This document shows, in pieces, positions 38,871 to 51,684 of a stretch of DNA of 64,000 bases (its first letter is position 1; every line of letters begins with the position of its first letter). Source of the DNA: Karalla daura (Eukaryota; Chordata; Actinopteri; Chaetodontiformes; Leiognathidae). Location: positions 10,556,670 to 10,620,669 of the forward strand of contig CM055200.1 in assembly GCA_029224185.1 (NCBI GenBank), written 5' to 3'. The translations under genes and the position numbers were made by a program. The notes beneath the pieces are model-generated. The model saw only the letters and a list, made by a program, of their open reading frames with translations, made no database searches and had not been told where the DNA came from.

Positions 38871-41800
38871 ATGAGGAATGGCTACTTACTGCTGGAGCCC
38901 AGGATGTCCTTTGGTCCTGGAGACATGGGCTCGACGCAGTACTGACACAGACAGTCCTTCCCGTTAAAGGTCACCCTGTCCCCAGCAGGGAACGGCCGTC
39001 TGCAAGCGAGGTGACATCGACAGTCAGTCAGCTACGTGTAAGGGTTTAATAGCTGTGGCTGGCAGGTCGTCTGGGAGGGTTTAGATGACAGGACCCGATG
39101 ATGTCCATGTGTCATCGCTGTGTGCGCAAGGAGGCCGCTCTGTCAGACGCCACACACAGTGACAGTGCTGTACTTGTCTCTCGAGGAATTTTCAACTTTG
39201 TTATGTCCATGTATTCATTTATTTAACCCACTTTATACGTTAGGCTGGGAGGTAATCCCAGCACTTAAGGGGAAGGCAGGTAAAACACTCTGGACAGGTC
39301 TCCAGTCCTTCACAGCACACACATACCCCAGTCATACTCACACCCAGTGCTAATTTAGAGTCCAGTCAACTTAAACATGCATGTTTTTGGACTCTGAGGG
39401 GAAAGTGGAGCGAAAAAGGTACGAGAACATTCAGACTCCACACAGAAAGGAGTCAAACCCCGGCCATTCTTACTGTGAGGCTACAGTGCTAACCACCATG
39501 TCACTCCAGTGATTGTGCTGGATATTATTATCACTGCTGCCTGAGTGCTGTGTCATTATTAATGCATTGGAAGAGCCACAAATACCTCATTCCACAAATA
39601 GATACAGATGCATTATATAAAAACCAGGGAGGAAAATAAGAAGCAAGTTTGGATGAATTCAAGACACTTTCCCGTCCTCTCTCTGGGTTCTTACTTGCAG
39701 ATGGTGCAGACGAAGCAGGCCGGGTGGTAGGTCTTGCCCAGGGCGGTGACCACCTCCCCCTCCACAAAGTCCCCGCAGCCATTGCAGCGGGTGCCATGCA
39801 TGCGTTGGTAGTCCAGCGTGCACAGATACTCTCCATTCTTCATGAAGAAGCCCCCCTGGGCCAGGTCACAGCCACACACTGGAAGAGACGCACACACATT
39901 GGCACTCGTTGCGAGTCGGGTCATTCAGCGCTGGACCCGGGCAACGCATAAAGCATGCAATCATCAACCAAGCCAGCGTGCTCCTCCACGCATCGCCGGC
40001 TTCGTTAGGACTGAGCTGTGTCTGGGTAACGCTGAGGGGGCTCGCTGGCTGCACGAGAAATGGAAGAAAAACAAGTTTTAACAGCTCTGTGCAGTACGAT
40101 GTAAAGAGCAACGCTGAAATCCTTTCATCAGCGGTGCTCACAGCGAAAAGAAGAAAAGAGAAACGCCTGACCCTTCTCCTCTCGCCATGCGGATTAATCA
40201 GCACGGCCGCTGCAAGGTCTTTTCATTGTCGCCTGCAGAGGTGGGCTGCTCGGCGCTACAACAATTCTACAATTGTCTAACCTAGGAAACGGCCCTCATC
40301 TGTTTCTGAAGATAACTGCCTCTACATACTTTGTAGCGTGCCGTCAGCCTCCAATGAGCTTCCTCCTATTCAAATACAACCCCGTCACCACTAGAAACAT
40401 GAAAGGCTGCTGAGGGAAGAAATACTACTTTGGGAACAATCGAGAGTTTGGGATATCATAACTCCGGAGAGATGCGGTTATTGAGCCTCGCTCGGGATCA
40501 CCTGGGAGAGCGGCTACATTGAGGGAACGCTGGAATGTTAATTACTGCCTTTCTGTCTTTCCATCTCTAGAGTGGAGGGGGCCTCGCCGGGCCAGGTTTC
40601 ACACCAAGCATCCGGTAGTCTCATCACACGATTGTCTTACGGTGGTAGAAGAGATGTTTCTCTCAAAAATGCAAAGGTCAACCTCACGGTGGCGCTGGAG
40701 GAAAAGACAGGTGATTGTCAAGATTAAGGATCATTTCAGGGCAACAGGCATGTCCAACCATCATCTTAACCCCCTTTGTACCCACCGGCAAATTTCTGTT
40801 CTGAAGGGGGCCTTTCATTAACTTCGTTATCTGCTTTGTCATGGCTGTTTGTGATTATAGCAGTATCATCTGCAAACAGAGTGCCTTCACAGAGCCAGCA
40901 GGAGGGGACTCGCCGCACACATCCTCCAGCTGAGCACCTCCTAACTGGACAACGTCAGGGAGATCACACATCCAGGAGTCTTGGCCTCCTTCCACTGGCT
41001 CCTCATTTCTTACAGAATTGATTTTAAGACATCACTGTAACTGTTTGTTTTAAAGCTCTTAATGGGCTGGCTCCTCAGGACCTCACTGAGCTCCTACACG
41101 CAGTGAGATCGGCCGGTCAGCGGCTGCCGGTCGTCCTGAAAACTCTGCGCTGTGGCTGTTCTGGAACAGCCTGCCATAGCTTTATCTAGAGTCTATGGAG
41201 GCATTTCAATCCTCCATAAAAATTGACTTTTTCTCCCTGGCATTCAGTTGAGTTGACATATTTGTCTTTTACTTGTCCTTTGTTTATTTATGGCCCATTT
41301 GTATTCTATTACATTTCATGTATGTATTTGATGGTACTTTACAACATATTTTCTTTAACCAATCACAAGAAAAAGTGCTCTACAAATGAAATTTGAGTTG
41401 AGTTGAGACACTGAGAGCATCCACTGTGGCCTGTCTGCAGTATGTTTGACATGTCCAAACTCGAGCTGCACAGATTTGCCGATCACCTCCTGGAGGAGTG
41501 CTGCAAGCTGATATCGGCAACAACCTTCTGATGTGGGTGTCACTACTATGTAATGTTAGTTGTTGGAATATTTCCGCAAAATCCAAAATCCTCAACCACC
41601 TGGATGCTCTACAAAGAAAGGTCAGGGAATCAAAGTCAAGTAGATTCATCATCCAGACTGTGAATAACTGTAAGAGATTCAAGGCGATCCCTTTAAATCC
41701 ATCAAATCATCTGGTCTGTGACTTTCAGTATACATTAGGTGAACTCCAACTATGGCCTGACCGGGATTCAAACCTACGTTTGTCCAGTATTATGATGAGC

Positions 41801-42384
41801 CGTGAGTCCACTGTCCCAGAGTGAGCCTGGGAAACTGATAGCTTTCTAGAAATGCCACAGCTAATAGGGAAAATATTTTGACGTATGAGACCACTGCACC
41901 TAATCATTGTTATGCAATGAGCCACGCTAAATCCTGGGGATGAATGGGAGCGAGTGAGGGAGAGAATCAGATTTAATTGCATTAAGGCTTGTGGGTGATG
42001 AGATTAGCCCGTAAGCTACGAGAGCGGAGAGGAGACCAGCAGCGGAGATCTGGAGGCCTTTGACCGTGACGTCCACCTCGCGCAGATTTTCAACAGATGC
42101 GTGCCATTACATCAAATGGCTTTTTAAAAACGTAAGAGGCTCAGTTCATTTAGGGGAATGAAATGAAAGTTGCCCATTTTGCCGAATGAGACAAACAACC
42201 AAGCGAGAGATTTGTCCGCCAACGGAAGGAATCTGCTCATAATCGATGAGGGTCAATAAGATCAACCTATGAAGCAGCACATTTTTTAATCATTAATTCC
42301 CCGACAGGATGGAAACTGAGAACAAGGACAGTGTAGCTTTTGGCCATCAGCGCCTCATCTCCTCTTTGATAAGCGCCAACTTGT

Positions 42385-42447
<63 letters not shown>

Positions 42448-45215
42448 CACTCTATCTATATCTGTCTCTCCCTCTCTCACACACATATACCTTTAATACT
42501 CCAACTCCCTAATGGCATGTGCATATCCACTTGTAACGGACAGAATTAGATACTAATCTCAGTGTTTGCTTGTGTTATTCTGGGCCTTTGGTGAACTAAG
42601 CTAACTCCAGAACAGTGCTCCAGTCACAGATTAACTACAAGGGCTTCGGCGGAGCAGGTTCAGCCTGCATGGGCGAGACTGCCGGGTCGTCCGTGGGCGG
42701 CTGCATCGTAGTCGTGCCGGAGTGTCAGAAATCCATCGGTAATAAGGCCGAACGCGGGAGGATTTGCAAAAAGGTCGCTCTGGATCGTGCTTCGACGGAG
42801 GGTCTGAGAAGTGACGATGAGTCACGTCTACATGTGTCCCCCTCAGTAGCGGACGACGGGTAGGACGCTGTTGTGGCTCTGCTATTGGTCCTTTGAGTGA
42901 CTGGACCGTGGCGGGTATAACAACAGCGCTGACACGTGACTCCCCTGCACCTGCGATCCATCGTCATATTTCACAAACCACAGCTGCAGTCAGAATCAAC
43001 CAGCACGCGCTGAATGAGACAAAGAACCATCCTACTATTGTGACGGCATCCAATTAGCTCTGAATTTGAAAAACTTCACACCTAGGCCGCCGGTTTTCAC
43101 ACATCCCCCACATTCCTGTTCCTCTATTCAGAAGAGAAAAAACACTCGTCGAAGCTGTCTGAGGGCTCATTTTTAAACCGTAAACAAATCACTTATTTAC
43201 CAGAGACTGGCATATTTGATGATAATATTAGGGGTGTCTCACACGGAGTAAGGCTGAGCCAAATCACGGGCAGGAAATAACAGCGAAACTCATCCAAAAC
43301 CTGAGACACAATCACATAAAACGCTCATTTGGAATTATGTCGCTTGACGAGCAATTATGAAAAAAAAAGTTGGTGATTGTTTCGATACTGTACCTTTGCA
43401 GGTGAAACACTTAAGGTGGAAGTGCTTATTCTGCACCCGCAGCACCTCGCCCTTACATGGCTCCCCACACTTGTAGCACTGGATCAGGGGCTTCTCTGTG
43501 GAGTGGTGGTGTGTGTTCTGCGCATGAGCCACTGCAAGAGAAGAAGAGAAGACACACACACACACGCATTATGACTGAGCTGTAAAGTTGATGAGTCATC
43601 ATGGTGGCTGTGCCGTTTCCATTTCTTGAGGTTGCTTCTCAAGGTTTCTTTACTCTCGACGTTCAGCTCATCAAAGGACACGCTCTGCACCGCGGTGTGG
43701 ATCTGCAGCATCACACAAACCAGCAAATACAAAGACTGACGGCTGAAGAGCCTGTCAGAGTGAAAAAAAAAAAGATCAACATTGAGCAGGACACAACTGA
43801 GGGTTCACGGCCCAGATAGGCTCTCCGGAGAGCAGCAGACTAAATATAGACCGTCTTGATCAGAGCAGGATGGAGGGACAGAACGCTGAGAGGAGCAGGG
43901 CTGGGTAACGAGCTGAAAGGGTATTGATGAAATCACTTTCACGACCAAGTTTCATCCTCGGAGGAAAGCGTTTGCTGTCCACGCCAGTCTCTCCTGTCAT
44001 TCTGCAGCGTGTGCTATATATAGCTTCTCTGTGCAATATTTAAAAGTGACGTTTCCGTGTCAAACACAATCTGAGATTAACTTCTGTCTATTAGCGGCAG
44101 AATAAAACTATGCACGCGAACAGAGGGAGCGCCAGCGTGTCCAGGAAATTGCATTTGAGCGAACGGCAAAAGTTCTCAAATATTTTCCTGCGAGGGCAGA
44201 GAGAAATGTCCTCATCCTCGGTGGCTCGTGTGCAGACGCAGGGAAAACAACAGTCGACGGTGAGAATGAGAATAAGTCGCAGCTCTGTGCTCAGGCACAG
44301 CTGCGGTTAGGCTCCGGGCGGGGACGGTGCTGACATGGCGTCAGGTAGGTGTAGCATGTGTTAGCATGCGAACGTAGGATTACGATTAAAGCACAGTCGA
44401 AGCAAGTCTGGTGACACTGCATGAAGTGAGCAGGTTTTACAGAAACCACAAGTCGAGGCGAATCACGCACTCTCTTGACTGCAGAACTTTGAAACGACGT
44501 TCATCTCGATCTCGGTGACGATTTAGACATCACTCCCTTAATGTGACGCCCCGTTGACAGCCGCCACGGCTCCATACGGCAGGGCCGCTATTATCAGCTT
44601 GCTTTATCTCCACAAGCCGTATCAGAGCATTATCTTTAGATCCACGGTCACGTCAGCCCGTGGGCCCTGCTCAGCGAAAAAGTTTGGGCGTCGCTGACAC
44701 GGACAGACATTAATCCTGCGCTACTGTACGGGACGTAAATACTGCTGCAGTGCCGCACCGCATACAGCTTATCAGCTATTCTGAAGCCGGCAGATTATTT
44801 CACATTCAGGAGCCTTAACTAGCAAGGCAGCCTCCCGCTTTCATCCCCTTCATTCCTCAACAAAGACACACACGCACACACAAACACACACACACACACA
44901 CAGAGACTCACACTAAGAATACACATGAAAGGATCTTTGCTCTCCCTGCTCTGCAATGAATCATTAGTCTGCAAGGCTTAAATAAGACACCACCAAAGGT
45001 ACCGAAATAGCATCATGACCAATCGATGGTCGACCAAAGAAAGACATTACTCTGGATTATTGATGACTTGTCCTACCTTGCATCCCACTTCTACGCTTGA
45101 AGTGGCCGTTTGACAGAGAGACTGTTTAATTGCGGCCGAATCGAATTATCACCGAGAGAGCGCAGGTCCTCGGAGCATTATTTTCTCAACATTATTTCCC
45201 TCAACAAAGAGAGAG

Positions 45216-45261
<46 letters not shown>

Positions 45262-45552
45262 TAAGGAATGTGCCAGTTCTTGCGGACACTGTTTGGGGAG
45301 CATGAGAACGTGGCTGTGTGAGGAGAGATGCTGCTGGAGGAGAAAGAGAGGAGCGGGTGAGGAAGGGTACAGGGGTGGAGGAGCTGTCTCCCCGGTGGCT
45401 CTGATGTGATTACACTCAGCAGGACAATGACTCATCTCTGGGTGAAGCAGACTGCTGTGACACCGAACCCAGTCTCAGCAGCTCTGTTTGTGACATCACA
45501 CCTTTCTGGAAAAAAAAGCACCCCGGCCATCTGGGTAACTCAACTCTGCAAC

Positions 45553-45603
<51 letters not shown>

Positions 45604-48157
45604 TACCACACACACAGCTTTGTTGTGCTTCTGTGGCCTTGTTGGGAACGATATCAGTGCACTTATGGAGGTTTGGAACTAGAGAGGCACACATTAAGTC
45701 CTACAGAGCATTACATGTGAATATAAGATAGTATAGACTGGGTATGAAATGCTGTATTTGGACTGACAGTGAAACATTAGGTGCAGGCAGTCAAAGCTGG
45801 ACCAGGATATTGTGACTGATTATTACAACCAACACTTTGGATTTCTTTCACTGTCTTTTCTTTTTCTTCACCTGAGGAGACTTTGTTAACCCCGTGCATG
45901 TCTCACTGTTCGTGCGTCTTGCTTCGTCTGTTTACAGAGCTCTGTGATTAATTTGGCAACTGCAGTGTTATTATGACTAACAGTACTAATAAATTAACAT
46001 GTTTACTCTTTTCAGCGTGCACCGGGCACCAGATTATATAGTGAGAGTGTCACAAACATGGTCATTGAAAACTGTAGTCTAACTAATAATTACTGAGCTG
46101 TAAAAAGTGATATTACATGCTGTTTTACTTGTGCTACCGAGCCAAGCTCCATCACAGGCACCAACACTTATCATCTCTTCTATCTAAGCTGACGAGGAAA
46201 GAACTTGAGACACTGCTGTTAAACAAAGAAAAGAGGAGACAAGTCTGTAGTTTGAGATTCACCTCCTTTCGACCAGGTTGCGTACACCTAGCTGAGTGCT
46301 TCACAGACCATGCAACTATAGCGAAAGCCATAAATCCAAATACAAGATATCACGTCCCTGGATTAGCTCTGCTTTGCTCCATTTTGGTCTCCACCATGTT
46401 CTTGGTCTCCGCAATGTTGAACACTCGTTGTCACCTCTCTCTGGCACTGGGCTGACAGAGACTCTTCAGATGTCCGAAATGACCAAAAACCATCCTGATA
46501 AAAGTGGTAATACTGAACCAAAACGGTTGCAGGCCGTGAAACCGAAACAATATTAAAAGGCACTAAAAAGCCATGAGGAGAGTGACAGAGAGGGAGAGAT
46601 GTGGGTTTTCCACTGCATACCAAACTTCCCCATGACACATTTTATCCACTGTTCATAAAAGCACTCCATTAGAGCAGCTTTACGACATGTGCGTACATAT
46701 ATAACATACCGCTGTGACGGCACCGAGCCGCGGACTATTTCTGACATTTCACAGAGTTTTGTTGACGGGGGGAGGACAGCACAGCATGGAAAAGTCAACA
46801 CCGCTAACGTCATAGCAGGTTGACAAAAATCCAAGACAGATGTTTGAATCCCATCCACAGAGGATCTAAAAAAAAAAAAAAAGACTTTCTGGATGGGAAC
46901 CTATGAGTGCTATGTGTTTTTCCAGCTTAACCTCCCCCAAACTCCCCCTTAACTCCCCCCTCCACAGAAACCTCCCAGTCCCACTGCAAAGTGCCGTGTT
47001 TGCCTGAGCAGAGGCTGTGCAGAGGGAGGGAGGCTGTGGCGAGCCGTACTGGGTGATATTCTACCCAGCGTATCATAAGAAATAAAAAATAAAGAAGCCA
47101 ACATAAAAATGTTGGCTTGTTAAGTTGCGAGAGGATGCATGTTGACGCAGTCATGAAGATTTGCTTGGACATAAAAACCCACTAGTGGGATCTGTTTCAA
47201 ATGTTGCGTAGGGCCTCCGCTCTCATGACTCTCGTTGTATGTCGAACAAAAGCGCAACTTTCCTTCCACTTCGACAACGCGCCCTGCAATGAGTCCATTA
47301 GTGAGGCTTCAGGGGTTCCTGTGATGGCAGCAAAATGGTGCTCGATATACAAGAACGTATATTATATAAGTCTATAAATAAGTAAGCGTGCGGTACGCGA
47401 AGCAACCTCGGCGCAGAGCAACTTACTGTGAAATATACAGTAGTACAGTTTTTCCGACTGCCGCGCGCATTCCTCATTCTGGGCTGGATGTGTGAGCTGT
47501 GCTGACAGAGTGATCTGTCCTGCCTCATCACCAGGGGATAAAGTGACTGATATGAGCCTAAACACACAATGAACACACACGCACGCACACACACAGATAC
47601 ACACACACACACACACACATTGTGGTGCTGAGGGAACAATAACCAGCAGAGCATCCCAAAGCCAGGCGCAGAGAGGAAAGGGGGCTGCTCTCTCCTGCCC
47701 TGCAACCCTACCACCCCCCACCCATTTAAGCAGAGCCTCGCTGCGTTGGCAATAATAAAGGCTGCACATGATACTCTGGAGGGAAGTGAAGATGGCCATC
47801 TTGAATCCCCCGAGGACAGATTTTAGCGTAACACGTGGCGCAGCTTCGCTGGTAAATAACAATGGAGCGGGGTTATTGACAGAGGGTGCCGGATTTGCTG
47901 AGGAGGCTCCAGACTTTGTTGCCTTCATTTCCTACGGTGAACACCGAGGAATGCCGAGCTATAGTGGAAAGCGCCTTGAAAATACACCGGGAGAGGGGGG
48001 GGGGATTCAATTAAACAATAGATGAGAGATGAAAAGAACTAATAAAATATTCAGCTGCTCGCCGCCTTTTGTTACTGTAAGAGTCTCAGAGTGAAGAGTT
48101 TCCAGTACAGACAAACAGCAGACCCAAAGGAGTGGGTACGCTTGTGCGTGTGTGTGT

Positions 48158-48229
<72 letters not shown>

Positions 48230-48518
48230 TAATCTGAGTAGCAAGTGCAGTCATCTTCAGTCCTGGCATCAGTGGCAATACTTGTGCCCAGTATGTCTGC
48301 TTCACAGACAATAAAACACACACACAGACACACACACACACACACATACACACGCGCACACACACACACACACACGCGCACACACACACACACACAAATT
48401 CTACTCCAACCCAAACAGCTTGGGATGGATGATTCCAAAGGGGTCTGACCCATAATGAATATCAAACTGCATCAAATATGCCCACCATGAAATCCCAGTG
48501 CGTGATCGGACGTGTGTC

Positions 48519-48559
<41 letters not shown>

Positions 48560-49178
48560 TTGGGGGGGAGGTGTGCAAAGAGCTCTTCATCACCCAGACA
48601 TAACAAGAAGCTGTTAACCCTCCCCTCCATGAATATGTATGCCTATATTCAGAGCCTCCCCGCCCCTCTGCCCCACCACCAGCGTCCCAGACAAAGCACT
48701 TCAAACGCGGGCACAGATTTCGGGGGGGAACCCTATCGGCCTCGACCAGGCCCCCCTAAACCTTAAATAACAATCCCCCGAGGACCTGAGCACGGGATAA
48801 TGATCCGCTCTGCAGCGTTTGTTGTTTGCGGGAATAAAACGCGGCTGATAACCAGGGAGAGTTACTTCCAGCCCGGCCGACACCACACGACAGAAGACAA
48901 TGGTGGCTCCATGAACTGCCGGAGCCATTGTGTTTGTACAAGTGGAGCTGATGAAGGCCTTGGCCCTCTGTCCCTGAATGACAGCCTCGCTCCCGTGCCG
49001 TATTTCCTGTGATAATCAAACCGATTGATGCCAGACAATGTGCGGCCGGGGTCTGTCTCTCCTCCATGTGATTCGCATGTTGTTTTAGCCTGTATATTCT
49101 AGGCCGGGGACTGTCTCTCCTCCCGCCGGCCACTTATCTCATCTGTATATTCTAGTCCGTGTGTGCCAGCTGTACAAA

Positions 49179-49219
<41 letters not shown>

Positions 49220-51647
49220 GCATCGATGTCTGCGAAAGGGTTTAGCTCCGCTTTCAGGGAGTAGACACTGGCAAGCTTCAAAGATGAGGCACCACTGCAG
49301 TTGTCTGCAGCACTCTGCAAAATCACAGGAGGCAGCCACAGAGGCACAACGCGCTAGACTTCCACGTCGAGAGGAAGCGAGCGCAGAGAGTTCTGGGCGC
49401 CGGTGGGTCCTCGCACGAGGAAGGTGACGTACATTAAGTGACGGAAACTCCTCTCAGGCGTCTTACGCAATTTAAGAGCGCGGGGCAGGGCATGAATTAA
49501 TCAAGTTGTTGGGCAACTGTCTCACGTGGAGACGGAGTTGGGAAAAAAGAAAAGGGATGAGACTGCCTTGGGTACACATGGCCCTAATAAATTACAAACT
49601 ATTTCAAGGGTATTCTTGGCTTTGAAAATAGGACAGCCGCCTGCACGCAGACAAAACGCTAACACTGCATTCCCTTGGTTATGATTCATCATGGGGTGCA
49701 TATAGAGCGTAATTCAGCAGTCTGTGGTCAGCTGTTGGTCCTGCTGCCGGAGAGCCCACCTGGCCTCTGGCAGGTTGCAGGCTGAGATCCCCCGAGGACG
49801 CGCAAGGAAATCTAAGGTCGCAGGATCATTCCCACGGCTTTCTTGCTCCGAGGAATGAGAAAGTCGGGGCCTTTCTGTGTGCGTAATAAACACAGACAAG
49901 CCTCCTGCCACCGACAAATCCCAGGCGAGGTAGTGGCTTTGAGTCCACGGAAAACTTTCAGAGGGATTGTGGGAGATGGAACATGTGGCAGCCAGAGGTT
50001 ACGGGTGCTCTGCCAACACGGGGACGCGGTGGCAAAGGCCTTTTTTCTTTGTGGTCCCCGTCGACTCCACATCAAGAGCACGGCGCCGGAGCCGGACGCC
50101 GCCTCAAGCCAGCGGAGCGCTGTCAGATACATAAACAAACCTACACACTCATATCTGTCCAAGAGGAAGGAAAAAAAAATCTGTAAGCATGTTTTTTTCA
50201 GCGATGGATATTTTCAGACAAAGTGTAAAAATATCACATGCCCACACATAGCACACAACTTGTGCTTGTCTGCACACACACACACACACACACGCTGGGA
50301 GATGAACTCATACAGCATCCTGTGAAAGGCAGAAAGCAATGTATCAGGTTACTCACGACGCTATTACCGGACATAAACGTGACGTACGACGACTTATTGC
50401 TGCGGTTACTTTATTACTGACCGCTGGACTTTAATGTGGAAAATTGCTGCTGCCTCTTAAATCAAGTATTTCCACTTTGAATTCAAACCGGACGTCTTAT
50501 TATTATAAGACGTATAAGTCTTATTATTATAGGGAATCGTGCGTCTTGTCGTGAGTCATCCGGACGGACAGCGGTCAACCTCGCGACCACATGCCACTGC
50601 AATTTGCTGTGAATGTGAGCGTCTCGGGAGCGTGGCCCCCTGACTCGGACTAATTCATCCCCCACAGCTGGGCGACCTCGCTCGGCTTTTAGGTGCAAAC
50701 AATCATCCATTTCTTTTAACGGCGCCCTGTGAATGAGGCCACAGCTGACAACAATGGAGTGTACCTTTTAGATGGTTGCCATGACAACGGCTGCAGACAC
50801 ACACAGAGAGCGAGCGAGCGAGCGAGAGAGAGGGAGAGAGAGAGGGAGAGGGAGAGGGAGAGAGACAGAGCGAGTGCAGGTCCACAGATCTGCGCAGTGT
50901 GGATCTCTACACCAGTGCTCCACTTTTTTTTTCTCTCTGCATATTTCCATTAGCCTGTGTACACACACACACACACACAAAAAAGAGACAGTGTTTTAAA
51001 CCCAGACCCAGCTGCACGTCATCATCCCGACCGGGCCGCTTCACAACAGCCCAGATGCTTTGCCCCAATCCACATTTACATAAAGACTGACGCTGCCAAA
51101 TGAGGCAGCCTCCAACCCCAGCATCAGCTGCTGGAGAGAAGGGCGTAGCACGTTCAAGTCCTGTCAAATGTTGCACATTCATACTGTGTCATCGATCGCC
51201 TTTTCTCCCCGGTGGAAAACAGGCACCCACATGAGGAGGACCACCTCCGCGCTATCATGTTCGCACCATCGAAAAGTAATCGATGCAGGGACTAAAAAAA
51301 AAAAAAAGAAATAAAAAAAATCAGTCAAACTGCATCTAATTCAGAGAGCCAGACACAGCAGAGCAAATGCAAGCCGGTCACACTGCACATCTAGACTCAC
51401 TGCAGACAGCCAGGAGCACGACAAGCAAAACAAATTCCCTTAAAACACACTCGTCCCACACTCACACACACACACACACACTCTGACCATGACCACTGGG
51501 GTACCTTTTTCTTTGACCATGACCATTGGAATCCAGGGAAATCTGCACCCAGAAAAGCCTCCAGGAATTGATCACCAGCACCACAGCAGCTGCAAGTTCC
51601 TTTTTCCAGTCAGGACTGAGGAGCAGAAAACAGAGGCGAGACGCCAC

Positions 51648-51684
<37 letters not shown>

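Larger units (their letters stand above)
39879..43393. other. ABLIM1 intron with retroelement remnants
   Basis: Contains a LINE 3' end at about 40930-41406 and a (CA)n at 42386-42442. No coding exon recognised. Confidence 0.55.
34000..43531 (-). other. ablim1: ABLIM1 LIM-domain exon block
   Basis: Exons 43394-43531, 39695-39878, 38890-38999, 37011-37137, 36801-36894, 34561-34648 and 34000-34064 encode the four zinc-binding LIM domains. Exon borders cut through the domains, so no single exon equals one LIM. The exon at 39695-39878 holds the end of LIM1 (VCGCDLAQGGFF) and most of LIM2; 37011-37137 holds most of LIM3. All zinc-ligand Cys/His/Asp positions I could check are present. Confidence 0.93.

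Noticed and set aside
47362..47928. 188-codon minus-strand open frame in the ABLIM1 intron
   Set aside because: It crosses a CA repeat, has no recognisable domain and no consistent splice context.
48143..48397. Possible CRISPR-like array of repeats
   Set aside because: The repeats are simple dinucleotides without unique spacers, in a vertebrate genome.
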